From Sphingomonas desiccabilis (GTDB taxonomy: Bacteria; Pseudomonadota; Alphaproteobacteria; Sphingomonadales; Sphingomonadaceae): a DNA stretch of 64,000 nt. The position numbers and the translations under genes are program-made. The notes beneath the pieces are model-generated. The model ran no database searches. It was not told where the DNA came from and was given only the letters and a program-made list of their open reading frames with translations. Positions 46,489 to 56,359 of this stretch are shown in pieces. The stretch spans positions 496,001-560,000 of the forward strand of contig NZ_SDPT01000002.1 in the NCBI RefSeq assembly GCF_004135605.1, given 5' to 3'. Each line of letters starts with the position of its first letter. The first letter of the stretch is position 1.

Positions 46489-47064
46489 ATGTCCGCTCGA
46501 TGTTTTCTGCCCGCTTGGATCATGGCCTGGGTCACGGCGGTCTTCTTGCCCAGCGTGCTGATCGCCTATTTCGGTATCTCCCCAGCGGCTGCGGCCATCA
46601 GCGTAGGCTTCGACCGGTTGCCGGCCACCAGCTGGAAGGTGGCGGACGATGTCGGTCCTGCCGTCAAGCTGATGATCGGCGGTCTTCTCCTGCTGGGCTT
46701 GCTTGGGCTCAGTCGGGCGCGTGGTCTGTCGCCGAGCCTGCGCAGCGGCGGGAGCGCGGCGGTCGGCATGATCGCGGTGACGGCGACGATCGGCATGGTG
46801 CCGCTGTCGCTGTCGCGCGGCTTTGCAGGCGCCCTGACGGGAACTGCGTTCGACTGGTGGACGACAGCGCCGCTCGGTGCGCACGCGGCCGCGCCGATCG
46901 AAAGGCAAGCGCACCGGCACCCCATTGAGCGTGACAGTGCCAGATCGCAGCCAGCGGCCGGACCGTCACCTTCTGATGCCTGCGGGGAGGCTCGATGCTT
47001 GACCCCTTTCGGGCCATGGGTCAAAGCGCCGCGGTGTCCGAGCCACTCAGCTTCCAGCGCATGA
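46489..47064 (+). CDS. Small membrane protein overlapping glyQ
   Basis: 191 residues. Hydrophobic segments near residues 8-28 ([21 protein letters not shown]), 62-78 ([17 protein letters not shown]), 92-110 and possibly a fourth give a membrane protein. GGAGG precedes ATG 46489. The last 50 residues are polar, unlike protein ([22 protein letters not shown]), and run 70 bases into glyQ; a frameshift or lost stop near 46880 is likely. I do not recognise the family. Confidence 0.45.
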   Translation: MSARCFLPAWIMAWVTAVFLPSVLIAYFGISPAAAAISVGFDRLPATSWKVADDVGPAVKLMIGGLLLLGLLGLSRARGLSPSLRSGGSAAVGMIAVTATIGMVPLSLSRGFAGALTGTAFDWWTTAPLGAHAAAPIERQAHRHPIERDSARSQPAAGPSPSDACGEARCLTPFGPWVKAPRCPSHSASSA

Positions 47065-47927
47065 TCCTCACGCTCCATGACTATTGGAGCGACCGGGGCT
47101 GTCTCATCCTCCAGCCGTACGACATGGAGATGGGCGCCGGCACCTTCCACACCGCCACGACGCTGCGCGCGCTGGGGCCGGAGCCGTGGAACGCCGCGTT
47201 CGTCCAGCCGTGCCGCCGCCCGACCGACGGGCGCTATGGCGAGAACCCGAACCGGCTCCAGCATTATTACCAGTATCAGGTGATCCTGAAGCCGAGCCCA
47301 GCCGATTTGCAGGAGCTGTACCTCGGCTCGCTGGCGGCGATCGGAATCGACTTCACCCGCCACGACATCCGCTTCGTGGAGGACGACTGGGAGTCGCCTA
47401 CGCTGGGCGCCTGGGGGCTGGGCTGGGAAGTCTGGTGCGACGGCATGGAAGTCACCCAGTTCACCTACTTCCAGCAGATGGGCGGGTTCGATTGCAAGCC
47501 GGTCGCGGGCGAGCTGACCTACGGGCTGGAGCGTCTGGCCATGTACATCCAGAACAAGGATTCGGTGTACGATCTGGCGTTCAACGACGCGGGCGTCACC
47601 TATGGCGAGGTGTTCCACGAGAACGAGGTCCAGATGTCGACCTGGAACTTCGAGGTCGCCGACACCGACACGCTGTTCGACCAGTTCCGCAAGGCCGCGG
47701 CCGAGTGCGAGCGCAGCCTGGCCGCCGGCCTGCCGATCCCGGCGTACGAGCAGGCGATCAAGGCCAGCCACACCTTCAACCTGTTGCAGGCGCGCGGCGT
47801 GATCTCCGTCGCGGAGCGCCAGGCCTATATGGGCCGCGTGCGCGATCTGGCGAAGGGCGCGTGCGCCGCATGGATCGAGAAGAAGACGCCCGAATGGCAG
47901 GCGCGCTTTCCGGGGTGGACGGCATGA
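46995..47927 (+). CDS. glyQ: Glycyl-tRNA synthetase alpha subunit
   Basis: 310 residues, catalytic alpha subunit of the bacterial alpha2beta2 enzyme that charges tRNA-Gly. Class II core: [47 protein letters not shown], then [23 protein letters not shown], and [27 protein letters not shown] lies five bases before ATG 46995. Overlaps glyS by four bases. Confidence 0.96.
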   Translation: MLDPFRAMGQSAAVSEPLSFQRMILTLHDYWSDRGCLILQPYDMEMGAGTFHTATTLRALGPEPWNAAFVQPCRRPTDGRYGENPNRLQHYYQYQVILKPSPADLQELYLGSLAAIGIDFTRHDIRFVEDDWESPTLGAWGLGWEVWCDGMEVTQFTYFQQMGGFDCKPVAGELTYGLERLAMYIQNKDSVYDLAFNDAGVTYGEVFHENEVQMSTWNFEVADTDTLFDQFRKAAAECERSLAAGLPIPAYEQAIKASHTFNLLQARGVISVAERQAYMGRVRDLAKGACAAWIEKKTPEWQARFPGWTA

Positions 47928-50479
47928 GCGACTTCCTTCTCGAACTCCGCTCGGAGGAAATTCCGGCACGCATGCAGGAGCGGGCGCGCGAGGACCTGGC
48001 CAAGCTGTTCGCGGCCGAACTCGCCAAGGCGGGGCTGAAGGCGGCGGAACTCGTCACCTATGCGACCCCGCGTCGGCTGGCGCTGATCGCGCGCGACCTG
48101 CCGCTCGCGACGGAAGCGGTGCGCGAGGAAGTGAAGGGCCCGCGCGCCTCCGCACCGCCGCAGGCGCTGGAGGGGTTCCTGCGCAAGACGGGCCTTGCCC
48201 GCGAGGACCTGGTCGAGCGCGACGGCGTACTGTTCGCCGTCACCGACAAGCCAGGCCGCGCGACGGCCGAGGTGCTGGCCGAGGCTGTGCCGGCGGTGGT
48301 CCGCGCATTTCCCTGGCCCAAGGCGATGCGCTGGGGCGCGGCATCGGTATCAACCGAGAGCCCGCGCTGGGTGCGCCCGCTGCAGGGCATCGTGGCGCTG
48401 CTCGACGAGGACGTCGTGCCGTTCGAGGTCGCTGGCGTCACCTCCGGCGCGGCGACGGTCGGCCACCGCTTCCACCATCCGGGCGTCATCACCATCGGCT
48501 CGGCGCATGATTACGTAGAGAAGCTGCGTGCCTGCCACGTCATCGTCGACGGGGCCGAGCGTCGTGCCGCGATCGCGGTCGGTGCCAAGCTCGCCGCGCA
48601 GGGCGCCGGGCTGAGCCTGGTCGAGGACGAGGGGCTGCTGTTCGAGAACGCCGGCCTCACCGAATTCCCGATGCCGCTGCTCGGCCGGTTCGACGAAAGC
48701 TTCCTGTCGGTGCCGCCGGAAGTGATCCAGCTCACCGCGCGCGTGAACCAGAAGTATTTCGTCTGCCGCGACGCCGACGGCAAGCTCGCCGACGCGTTCG
48801 TCTGCACCGCCAACATCGACGCCGAGGACGGCGGCGACAAGATCGTCGAGGGCAACCGCAAGGTGCTGGCCGCACGGCTGTCCGACGCCAAGTTCTTCTA
48901 CGAGACCGACCTGAAGACGCGACTGGAGGACCTGTCCCCCAAGCTCGAGAAGATCGTCTTCCACGAGAAGCTCGGCACCGTCGCCGACAAGGTCGATCGC
49001 GTGGCCAAGCTCGCGCGTTGGCTGGTGGAGCAGGGCATCGTCGGCGCGCGCGAGGCGCCGGCGCATGTCGAGCTGCCGCTCGATCCGTCCTCCTCGCCGA
49101 TCGACGCGCGCGACATCGCCGCGGGCACGGTGAGCGCCGATCGCGAGCGTCTGGCCGACATGGCCGAACGCGCGGCACGGCTCGCCAAGGCGGACCTCGT
49201 CACCGGCATGGTCGGCGAGTTCCCGGAACTGCAGGGCCTAATGGGCGGCTATTATGCCGCAGCCCAGGGCGAGGCGCCCGAAGTCGCCGAGGCGATCTGC
49301 GACCACTACAAGCCGGTCGGGCAGGGCGACGACGTGCCGACCGCGCCGGTGACGGTGGCAGTGGCGCTGGCGGACAAGCTGGACAGCATTTATTCGTTTT
49401 TCTCACGTGACGAGAAGCCGACCGGGTCCAAGGATCCGTTTGCACTCCGTCGCTCGGCGCTGGGCATTATCAGGCTGGTTTTGGAGAACAGGCTCCGCGC
49501 GCCCTTCCGCTACATTCTCGAAAGCGCCGACTGGATCGCCTTGCTTGATGAGGGCGGTGCAGACTGGGGGAATCCGACGAACGACCTTCTCGACTTCTTC
49601 GCCGATCGTCTGAAGGTGCAGCAGCGCGAGGCGGGGGTTCGCCACGACCTGATCGACGCGGTGTTTGCGCTGGGCGGCGAGGACGATCTCGTCCGGCTGC
49701 TGGCGCGGGTGCATGCGTTGCAGGGGTTCGTGACCACCGAGGACGGCGCCAACCTGCTCGCCGGCTACAAGCGCGCGGCCAACATCCTGAAGAAGGAAGG
49801 CTACACCGTTCCGGACGAGCCCCGCTCGCCGGTCGAGGCGGGGGCACGGCAGGTGGGTGGCGCGAACGGCGAGGCTACCGCGCACGTCAGCGGCGAAGCC
49901 GAGGGAGCAGCGCAGGGCGCTGCCATCGGTGTCCACCGCAGCGTTGCCGCCAATGCGCCCGATGCGCCAGGGTCGGCCGTGCCGGTGGGCAGCACGGGCA
50001 CGCCGGGCAATCTGCGCTTCCAGGACGAAGAGGCGAACCAAGCGGTGGACCGCCAGGGCACGACCGAGCACGACGGCACCAGCCATCCCTTTGCCGGCGG
50101 CCAGCCCGACGGCATTCCCCAGACCGGCGAGGAAGACCCCTTGGTCGAGGTGGAGCAGGGCGCGTTCACCGATTCCGTCGCCGCCTTTGCGCGCAGCGAG
50201 CGTGCGCAGTCGCTGTCGTACGAGCCCGAGCCTGCCGAGGACGCGCTGATGGCGGCCCTCGACGTTGCCGAGCCGCGCGCGGCCAAGGCGATCGCGGACG
50301 AGGATTTCGAAGGCGCCATGGCCGCGCTCGCTTCCTTGCGCGCGCCGATCGACGGCTTCTTCGACGACGTGACCGTCAACGACGCCGATCCCGTCAAGCG
50401 CACGGCACGGCTCGCGCTGCTGGCGCGAGTGCGGGCGGCGGTGCACCGGGTGGCCGATTTCTCCCGGATCGAAGGATAG
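47924..50479 (+). CDS. glyS: Glycyl-tRNA synthetase beta subunit with unusual insertion
   Basis: 851 residues, beta subunit (tRNA binding) of the alpha2beta2 synthetase; usual length is near 690. The first 630 residues align as a normal GlyS ([18 protein letters not shown]-like and anticodon-binding regions up to [15 protein letters not shown]). Residues about 633-767 are an Ala/Gly/Glu/Thr-rich low-complexity insert without structure-like pattern. After it the domain resumes [15 protein letters not shown] and continues to [17 protein letters not shown]. The inserted segment interrupts the C-terminal anticodon-binding domain. The frame is intact throughout. Confidence 0.94.
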   Translation: MSDFLLELRSEEIPARMQERAREDLAKLFAAELAKAGLKAAELVTYATPRRLALIARDLPLATEAVREEVKGPRASAPPQALEGFLRKTGLAREDLVERDGVLFAVTDKPGRATAEVLAEAVPAVVRAFPWPKAMRWGAASVSTESPRWVRPLQGIVALLDEDVVPFEVAGVTSGAATVGHRFHHPGVITIGSAHDYVEKLRACHVIVDGAERRAAIAVGAKLAAQGAGLSLVEDEGLLFENAGLTEFPMPLLGRFDESFLSVPPEVIQLTARVNQKYFVCRDADGKLADAFVCTANIDAEDGGDKIVEGNRKVLAARLSDAKFFYETDLKTRLEDLSPKLEKIVFHEKLGTVADKVDRVAKLARWLVEQGIVGAREAPAHVELPLDPSSSPIDARDIAAGTVSADRERLADMAERAARLAKADLVTGMVGEFPELQGLMGGYYAAAQGEAPEVAEAICDHYKPVGQGDDVPTAPVTVAVALADKLDSIYSFFSRDEKPTGSKDPFALRRSALGIIRLVLENRLRAPFRYILESADWIALLDEGGADWGNPTNDLLDFFADRLKVQQREAGVRHDLIDAVFALGGEDDLVRLLARVHALQGFVTTEDGANLLAGYKRAANILKKEGYTVPDEPRSPVEAGARQVGGANGEATAHVSGEAEGAAQGAAIGVHRSVAANAPDAPGSAVPVGSTGTPGNLRFQDEEANQAVDRQGTTEHDGTSHPFAGGQPDGIPQTGEEDPLVEVEQGAFTDSVAAFARSERAQSLSYEPEPAEDALMAALDVAEPRAAKAIADEDFEGAMAALASLRAPIDGFFDDVTVNDADPVKRTARLALLARVRAAVHRVADFSRIEG

Positions 50480-50519
50480 CGGACAGCCCGATGTGCTGAT
50501 GCTATCCTTCGTCCGAAGG
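50470..50519 (+). promoter_or_regulatory. Overlapping competing hairpins between glyS and ppdK
   Basis: CGAAGGATAGC (50470-50480, including the glyS stop) pairs with GCTATCCTTCG (50501-50511), an 11-base stem. The second arm's CCTTCG (50506-50511) can instead pair with CGAAGG (50514-50519). The two folds exclude each other. No T run follows, so this is not a standard terminator. Confidence 0.5.
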
Positions 50520-50576
50520 TCTGGTTTGTGATCCTCCTCCCCAGGGAACGCACTCCAACCCACGCAAGGAACCACG

Positions 50577-53234
50577 ATGACGCAGTATGTGTACCGTTTT
50601 GGCGGCGGAGTTTCGGACGGGGGCTCCGGCGACAAGACGCTGCTTGGCGGCAAGGGCGCCAACCTCGCGGAGATGGCATCGATCGGCCTGCCGGTGCCGC
50701 CGGGGTTCACCATCTCCACCCAGATGTGCACCCGCTATTACGAGGAGGGGCAGAGCTTCCCGGACTCGCTGCGCCAGGAAGTGGCCGACGGGATTGCGCA
50801 CATCGAGGGCGTGACGGGCAAGAAGTTCGGCGATGCGGCCGATCCGCTGCTGGTTTCAGTGCGCTCCGGCGCGCGCGTGTCGATGCCGGGCATGATGGAC
50901 ACGGTGTTGAACCTGGGCCTCAACGACCAGACGGTCGAGGGGCTGGCGGCGGCGTCCGGCGACGCGCGCTTTGCCTGGGACAGCTATCGCCGCTTCATCC
51001 AGATGTATTCCGACGTCGTGCTTGAGCTCGATCACGGTCGCTTCGAAGAAGCGCTGGAGATCGCCAAGGAGGACAATGGCTACAACCTCGACACCGAGCT
51101 GACCGCCGAGGACTGGCAGAAGCTCGTCGCCGAATACAAGGCGCTGGTCGAGGAACTGTGGGGCAAGCCGTTCCCGCAGGACGTGCACGACCAGCTGTGG
51201 GGTGCGGTCGGTGCGGTGTTCGGATCGTGGCAGGCGGAGCGCGCCAAGGTCTATCGCCGGCTCAACAACATTCCCGGCGACTGGGGCACCGCTGTCAACG
51301 TGCAGGCGATGGTGTTCGGCAACATGGGCGACACCTCTGCCACGGGCGTCGCCTTCACGCGCAACCCGGCGACCGGCGAGAACGCCTATTATGGCGAGTT
51401 CCTGATCAACGCGCAGGGCGAGGACGTTGTCGCGGGCATCCGCACGCCGCAGTACCTCACCCGGGCGGCGCGCGAGGGGGCGGGCGCCAAGCCGCTGTCG
51501 ATGGAAGAGGCGATGCCGGACGCCTATGGCGAACTGGCGGCGGTGTTCGACCGGCTGGAGCGCCACTATCGCGACATGCAGGACATCGAGTTCACGGTGC
51601 AGCAGGGCAAGCTCTGGATGCTCCAGACGCGTTCGGGCAAGCGCACCGCCAAGGCGGCGCTCAAGATCGCGGTCGACATGGCCGAAGAGGGGCTCATCAC
51701 CCGCGAGGAAGCGGTGGCGCGCGTCGATCCGGCCGCGCTCGACCAGCTGCTTCACCCGACGCTCGACCCGGATGCGCCGCGCGACGTGCTGACCAAGGGC
51801 CTGCCGGCCTCACCAGGTGCCGCCTCGGGCGTGGCGGTGTTCGACAGCGACACCGCCGAGCGCCGCGCCGCCACGGGCGAGCCGGTGATCCTGGTGCGCG
51901 TCGAGACCTCGCCGGAGGACATCCACGGCATGCACGCGGCCAAGGGCATCCTGACGGCGCGGGGCGGCATGACCAGCCACGCGGCGGTGGTCGCGCGCGG
52001 CATGGGCCGGCCCTGCGTGTCCGGCGCAGGGTCGCTCTCGATCGACAGTCGTGCGCGCGTGATGCGCGTCGGCACGCGCGAGATCCGCGAGGGCGACACG
52101 CTCACCATCGACGGCTCGACCGGCGAGGTGATGGCGGGTTCGGTGCAGACCGTGCAGCCCGAGCTTGCCGGCGACTTCGGCACGCTGATGGAATGGGCCG
52201 ACGGCGTCCGCCGCCTGAAGGTGCGCGCCAATGCCGAGACGCCGCTCGACTGCCGGACGGCGCGGGACTTCGGTGCCGAGGGTATCGGGCTGTGCCGCAC
52301 TGAGCACATGTTCTTCGAGGGCAGCCGCATCACGGCGGTGCGCCAGATGATCCTGGCGGAGGACGAGAAGGGCCGCCGCGCCGCACTCGACAAGCTGCTG
52401 CCGGAGCAGCGCGGCGACTTCGTCGAGATCTTCGAGGTGATGGCGGGGTTGCCCTGCACCATCCGCCTGCTCGACCCGCCGCTGCACGAGTTCCTGCCGC
52501 ACCAGGAGGCGGAGTTCGCCGAGGTCGCATCGGCGGCGGGTGTGGGCGTCGAGCAGCTCAAGCGTCGTGCGGCCGAACTCCACGAGTTCAATCCCATGCT
52601 CGGCCATCGCGGCTGCCGGCTGGGCGTGACTTACCCTGAGATCTACGAGATGCAGGCGCGCGCCATCTTCGAGGCGGCGTGCGAGGTCGCGGAGAAATCC
52701 GGCGAGGCGCCGATTCCGGAGGTGATGATCCCGCTGGTCGGCACCGCCAAGGAACTGGAGCTGATGAAGGCGGTGGTCGACAAGGCGGCGGAGGCCGTGT
52801 TTGCCGAGAAGGGCCGCACGATCGAGTATCTGGTCGGTACCATGATCGAACTGCCGCGTGCTGCGCTGAAGGCGGGCGAGATCGCGGAGGTCGGCGAGTT
52901 CTTCTCCTTCGGCACCAACGACCTGACGCAAACGACGCTGGGCGTCAGCCGCGACGATGCCGCGCGCTTCCTGGGCGCCTATGTCGACAAGGGCATCTAT
53001 GCACGCGATCCGTTCGTGAGCCTGGACGTCGAGGGCGTGGGCGAGCTGATCGAGATCGCGGCCGAGCGCGGGCGCAAGACGCGGCCGGACGTGAAGCTCG
53101 GCATCTGCGGTGAGCATGGCGGCGACCCCGCCTCGATCACCTTCTGCGAGAAGGCCGGGCTCGATTACGTTTCGGCCTCGCCCTATCGCGTGCCGATCGC
53201 GCGACTGGCGGCGGCCCAGGCGGCGCTCAAGTAA
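50577..53234 (+). CDS. ppdK: Pyruvate, phosphate dikinase
   Basis: 885 residues. Interconverts pyruvate, ATP and Pi with PEP, AMP and PPi. The N-terminal ATP-grasp domain begins MTQYVYRFGGG; the phosphohistidine domain has GGMTSHAAVVARGMGRPCVSG with catalytic His468; the C-terminal PEP/pyruvate barrel has GLCRTEHMF, NPMLGHRGCRLG, SFGTNDLTQTT and catalytic Cys in GICGEHGGDP (about residue 844). Full length. It supports gluconeogenesis or PPi-linked glycolysis. Stop overlaps the next ATG (TAATG). Confidence 0.97.
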   Translation: MTQYVYRFGGGVSDGGSGDKTLLGGKGANLAEMASIGLPVPPGFTISTQMCTRYYEEGQSFPDSLRQEVADGIAHIEGVTGKKFGDAADPLLVSVRSGARVSMPGMMDTVLNLGLNDQTVEGLAAASGDARFAWDSYRRFIQMYSDVVLELDHGRFEEALEIAKEDNGYNLDTELTAEDWQKLVAEYKALVEELWGKPFPQDVHDQLWGAVGAVFGSWQAERAKVYRRLNNIPGDWGTAVNVQAMVFGNMGDTSATGVAFTRNPATGENAYYGEFLINAQGEDVVAGIRTPQYLTRAAREGAGAKPLSMEEAMPDAYGELAAVFDRLERHYRDMQDIEFTVQQGKLWMLQTRSGKRTAKAALKIAVDMAEEGLITREEAVARVDPAALDQLLHPTLDPDAPRDVLTKGLPASPGAASGVAVFDSDTAERRAATGEPVILVRVETSPEDIHGMHAAKGILTARGGMTSHAAVVARGMGRPCVSGAGSLSIDSRARVMRVGTREIREGDTLTIDGSTGEVMAGSVQTVQPELAGDFGTLMEWADGVRRLKVRANAETPLDCRTARDFGAEGIGLCRTEHMFFEGSRITAVRQMILAEDEKGRRAALDKLLPEQRGDFVEIFEVMAGLPCTIRLLDPPLHEFLPHQEAEFAEVASAAGVGVEQLKRRAAELHEFNPMLGHRGCRLGVTYPEIYEMQARAIFEAACEVAEKSGEAPIPEVMIPLVGTAKELELMKAVVDKAAEAVFAEKGRTIEYLVGTMIELPRAALKAGEIAEVGEFFSFGTNDLTQTTLGVSRDDAARFLGAYVDKGIYARDPFVSLDVEGVGELIEIAAERGRKTRPDVKLGICGEHGGDPASITFCEKAGLDYVSASPYRVPIARLAAAQAALK

Positions 53235-53440
53235 TGGCACTGCGCCGCCCGGGCGAGGGGCAGAAGCTGACGCGGGAGGGGTTCGACCGGATCGGGCCCT
53301 TCCACCCCTATGTCGTCTGGGCGGCGATCCTGCTGTTCGACCTGCTGGTGGTGCTGGCGATCCTGGCGGCACTCACCATGGCCGGCGATCGGATCGAGGA
53401 CCAGCTCTGGCCCGGCGGCACGGAGTGGGTGACGATCTGA
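53234..53440 (+). CDS. Small membrane protein coupled to ppdK
   Basis: 68 residues with one membrane helix (YVVWAAILLFDLLVVLAILAAL, about 26-47), a basic N-terminus (RRPGEGQK) and an acidic tail (GDRIEDQLWPGG). The start overlaps the ppdK stop as TAATG, so translation is coupled. Function unknown; a role beside the dikinase is only suggested by location. The hydrophobic and charge pattern fits a single-pass inner membrane protein. Confidence 0.6.
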   Translation: MALRRPGEGQKLTREGFDRIGPFHPYVVWAAILLFDLLVVLAILAALTMAGDRIEDQLWPGGTEWVTI

Positions 53441-53533
53441 GGCATATGGCCCGGCGAAAGACCGGGCCGAGTTCGGCGACGGCGTGTGGTGTGCGGATGC
53501 AGGGCGTCGCGACCGCCGCCTGCAAGCGCTCCT

Positions 53534-53624
53534 CGTGCTCCCGCGCAGGCGGGAGCCCAGGGTTCCACAAGCTATCGGCCGTTGTTCTGCTGGACCCTGG
53601 ATCCCCGCCTGCGCGGGGATACGG
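53534..53624. repeat. Palindromic intergenic repeat, family B, copy 3
   Basis: Left hairpin CTCCCGC-GCAG-GCGGGAG then CCCAGGG, a 30-base spacer, CCCTGGAT and right hairpin CCCCGCCTGCGCGGGG. Same two-hairpin plan as 8725-8814 and 8842-8942, at 45 kb distance. It separates the ppdK unit from the convergent helix-hairpin-helix gene. Confidence 0.75.
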
Positions 53625-53676
53625 ATATGAGGTCCCAGACTGGCGGTGATGCCCCGCGCGGGGCGCCGCGCCCACC

Positions 53677-54270
53677 TTACCCCCAGCGGCGGACGTGTTC
53701 GTCGTCGCGACCTTCGCGGATCATCGCCGCCTGCTCGCGCCAGCCCTCGCGGGCGATGGTGCCGGGGGCGAGGCGGAGCTGGACTTCCAGCGACTGCTCG
53801 TCCTCTGCGGTCATCGCCTCGATCGCCTTGAAGGTCTTGATGCCGCGGTCGTTGAGCTCGCGCTCGCGGACCTCGTCGATGCCGCGGATGCGCGAAAGAT
53901 TGTCGCGGCCCCAGCCGAACCAGCCGCCCAGCCCCTCGTGATGGCGATGCGAGTCGTGCGTGTGCGACGTCGCCGCAGCGGTCGCAGCCGTGGCCGCGAC
54001 CGGAACCGCGGTGCCGGCGACGGTGCCGGTGGTGCCTACGGGCGCAGCACGCAACGCGCGGTCCCGCTCGCCCTCCAGCTCGCGGATGCGGGTGTCGCGC
54101 GCCTTCAACTCGGCCGTGGTTTCATCCCGATAGCGGCGGTGCTCGATCTCCTCGGCGTGATGCCGCTCGCGCCACTTGCGGCCTCCCGAACTGGAGGCGA
54201 GGCCGAACAGCCAGCCCGCGACCAGGCAGAGCACGAGGACGAGATATTGGGTCGGCGTGTGGAACAGCAT
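53677..54270 (-). CDS. Membrane-anchored helix-hairpin-helix protein
   Basis: 197 residues. One N-terminal helix (YLVLVLCLVAGWLFGLAS, about 9-26), a charged coiled coil (RKWRERHHAEEIEHRRYRDETTAELKARD in overlapping heptads, about 31-65), an Ala/Thr-rich linker with a His-rich patch (SHTHDSHRHHE), and a C-terminal helix-hairpin-helix domain (LSRIRGIDEVRERELNDRGIKTFKAIEAM, about 123-151), of the type found in NADH dehydrogenase-associated or DNA-binding proteins. Role unknown. It follows the Tad genes in the same direction, 63 bases after tadC. Confidence 0.65.
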   Translation of the reverse strand: MLFHTPTQYLVLVLCLVAGWLFGLASSSGGRKWRERHHAEEIEHRRYRDETTAELKARDTRIRELEGERDRALRAAPVGTTGTVAGTAVPVAATAATAAATSHTHDSHRHHEGLGGWFGWGRDNLSRIRGIDEVRERELNDRGIKTFKAIEAMTAEDEQSLEVQLRLAPGTIAREGWREQAAMIREGRDDEHVRRWG

Positions 54271-54333
54271 GGCGGCCTCCGATCGATTCGGAGCGTCAAC
54301 GACGCGGGGAAGCCCTGCGTTCCTTTGCGTCGG

Positions 54334-55332
54334 TCAGGATGACTTCAGCGCGTCGGAGATCGAGCAGGCGGCGGGGCCCAGGATCACCACGAACAGCGTG
54401 GGCAGGATGAAGAGGATCAGCGGCACCGTCATGATCGCCGGCAGCCGGGCCGCCTTCTCCTCGGCGCGCATCATGCGCTCGTTGCGGAACTCCCCGGACA
54501 GCACGCGCAGCGCGGAAGCGAGCGGGGTGCCGTATTTCTCCGTCTGGATCATGGTGGTGGCGACGCTGCGGATCGCGTCCAGGTCGATGCGCTGGGTCAG
54601 GTTTTCGAAGGCCTGGCGGCGCTCGGTGAGAAACCCGAGCTCGATCGCGGTGAGCGAGAATTCCTCGCCGAGTTCGGGATAGGCGCGTCCGAGCTCGCGT
54701 GCGACCCGGCCGAACGCGGCATCGACGGTCAGGCCCGCCTCGGCGCAGATCACCAGCAGGTCGAGCGCGTCCGGCAGCCCCTTGCGGATCGCGTCCGAAC
54801 GCTTGGTGATGCGATTCTTGAGGTAAATGTCCGGCGCCTTGTAGCTCGCGACCAGCGCGCCCGCGACGAGGAGGTAGGATTTCAACGGCCCCCAGCTGGC
54901 GAAGGTCTCGGTGCCGTAGACCAGGAAAATCACGGGGCCGCCGATCAGGATCGGCAGGACCAGCCGGCCGAAGATCACCGCGACGGCCCATTCGCGCGAC
55001 CGGATGCCGGCCTGGAGCAGCTTGGTCTGGGCGGCCTTCAGCTGCTCGTCCTGCAGCACCTTCAGAGACGAGAGGGTCGCGCGCATCCAGTCGGTCGTCT
55101 CGTTCTTCTTGACGAGTTGCGCCCGGCGGCGGGACACTGGCGCGACGATCCCCGCCTTGAGCTGCTCGCGGCGCTCGTGAAGGGCCTTGACGCGCTTGGT
55201 CATGGGATCGCGGACCGACAGGGCGGCATAGATCGCGATGAGCACGGCGAACGCCGCCACGCCGGCGAGCAGCGTCGCCACCATCAACACGTCGACGCCC
55301 AGGATCGTCGGCCCCTCGGGATTGCTCAGCAT
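54334..55332 (-). CDS. tadC: Tad pilus inner-membrane protein TadC
   Basis: 332 residues, GspF-like platform protein of the Tad (Flp pilus) system. Membrane helices near residues 14-35, 120-140, 150-167 and 300-320. The GspF domain includes AIRKGLPDALDLLVICAEAGLTVDAAFGRVARELG and YGTPLASALRVLSGEFRNERMMRAEEKAARLPAIM. It works with TadB at the inner membrane. Last gene of the operon, four bases after tadB. Confidence 0.9.
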   Translation of the reverse strand: MLSNPEGPTILGVDVLMVATLLAGVAAFAVLIAIYAALSVRDPMTKRVKALHERREQLKAGIVAPVSRRRAQLVKKNETTDWMRATLSSLKVLQDEQLKAAQTKLLQAGIRSREWAVAVIFGRLVLPILIGGPVIFLVYGTETFASWGPLKSYLLVAGALVASYKAPDIYLKNRITKRSDAIRKGLPDALDLLVICAEAGLTVDAAFGRVARELGRAYPELGEEFSLTAIELGFLTERRQAFENLTQRIDLDAIRSVATTMIQTEKYGTPLASALRVLSGEFRNERMMRAEEKAARLPAIMTVPLILFILPTLFVVILGPAACSISDALKSS

Positions 55333-55336
55333 CGCG

Positions 55337-56314
55337 TCAGATCTCGAAACTGACCATCTTGGCCATGATGAAGCCGCCGATCGCCATCCACACGAAGCCG
55401 CCGACCCCGATGACCATCAGCCGCTGGTCGGTGAAGAAGTCTGCCAGATAGTCGCTGTTGACGAACCAGATCAGCCCGAAGACGACGAAGGGCAGCGAAC
55501 CGACGATATAGGCGGATGCCTTGGACTCGGACGACATGGCCTTGATCTTGAGCTTCATCTGCGATCGCTTGCGCAGCACGTCCGCCAGGTTGCTGAGCGT
55601 TTCCGACAGGTTGCCGCCGGTCTCGCGCTGGATCGCGATGGTGATCAGGAAGAACTGGAACTCCGGCGTGCCGATACGCTCCGCGGTTTCCTGAAGCGCA
55701 GTATCCAGAGTGCGGCCGATACGCATGCGGTCCGATACCGCGCGGAACTCCTCGCCCACGGGACCCGGCACTTCCTGGCCGACCACGCCCATGGTCTCGG
55801 TGATTGGCAGGCCCGATCGCAGGCCGCGGACCAGTAGCTCGATCGCGTCGGGGAACTTGGCGGTGAACTTCCCCACCCGGCGGTTGATCGCGAAGCCCAC
55901 GACCTTGTGCGGGATCCCGGCGCCCAGGAACAGACCCACGAACAGGCTGAGGAGCAGCGGCATGCCCTGGCTCCACAGCAGGATCGTCGCCCCGATGGCG
56001 ATCCCCAGCGTCGCCATGCCGTACTGGCCGACGGTCCAGCTCTTTCCGGTCATGGCGAGCCGCTTCTGGAGCTGCGCAGGGTTGGGCAGCAGTCGCCCCG
56101 CCGCCACATCCATGCGCGTGGCGCGCGCGGTGGTGATCCGACGGATCTGCGCTTCCATGCTCGTGCCGGCGGTAGCCGCCTGATGCCGCTCGCGGACCGC
56201 GGCCAGCCGGCGCGCCCGGGCCTTCTCCGCGGACGGACCCATGAAGGCGAACGCCAGCAGCAGCAGGACCAGCGCCGATCCCAGGATCAGCAGCAGGAAC
56301 GGCACCGGGTTCAT
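55337..56314 (-). CDS. tadB: Tad pilus inner-membrane protein TadB
   Basis: 325 residues, GspF-like. The first helix is FLLLILGSALVLLLLAFAF (5-23); the GspF domain has KFTAKFPDAIELLVRGLRSGLPITETMGVVGQEVPGPVGEEF and IQRETGGNLSETLSNLADVLRKRSQMKLKIKAMSSE. Normally the ATPase CpaF gene lies immediately upstream; here cpaE ends only 45 bases away. Otherwise typical. Confidence 0.9.
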   Translation of the reverse strand: MNPVPFLLLILGSALVLLLLAFAFMGPSAEKARARRLAAVRERHQAATAGTSMEAQIRRITTARATRMDVAAGRLLPNPAQLQKRLAMTGKSWTVGQYGMATLGIAIGATILLWSQGMPLLLSLFVGLFLGAGIPHKVVGFAINRRVGKFTAKFPDAIELLVRGLRSGLPITETMGVVGQEVPGPVGEEFRAVSDRMRIGRTLDTALQETAERIGTPEFQFFLITIAIQRETGGNLSETLSNLADVLRKRSQMKLKIKAMSSESKASAYIVGSLPFVVFGLIWFVNSDYLADFFTDQRLMVIGVGGFVWMAIGGFIMAKMVSFEI

Positions 56315-56359
56315 GCCCGCCGGTCCCCGATCTGCCTCGTTCCGAGCATCCGGCCGCGC

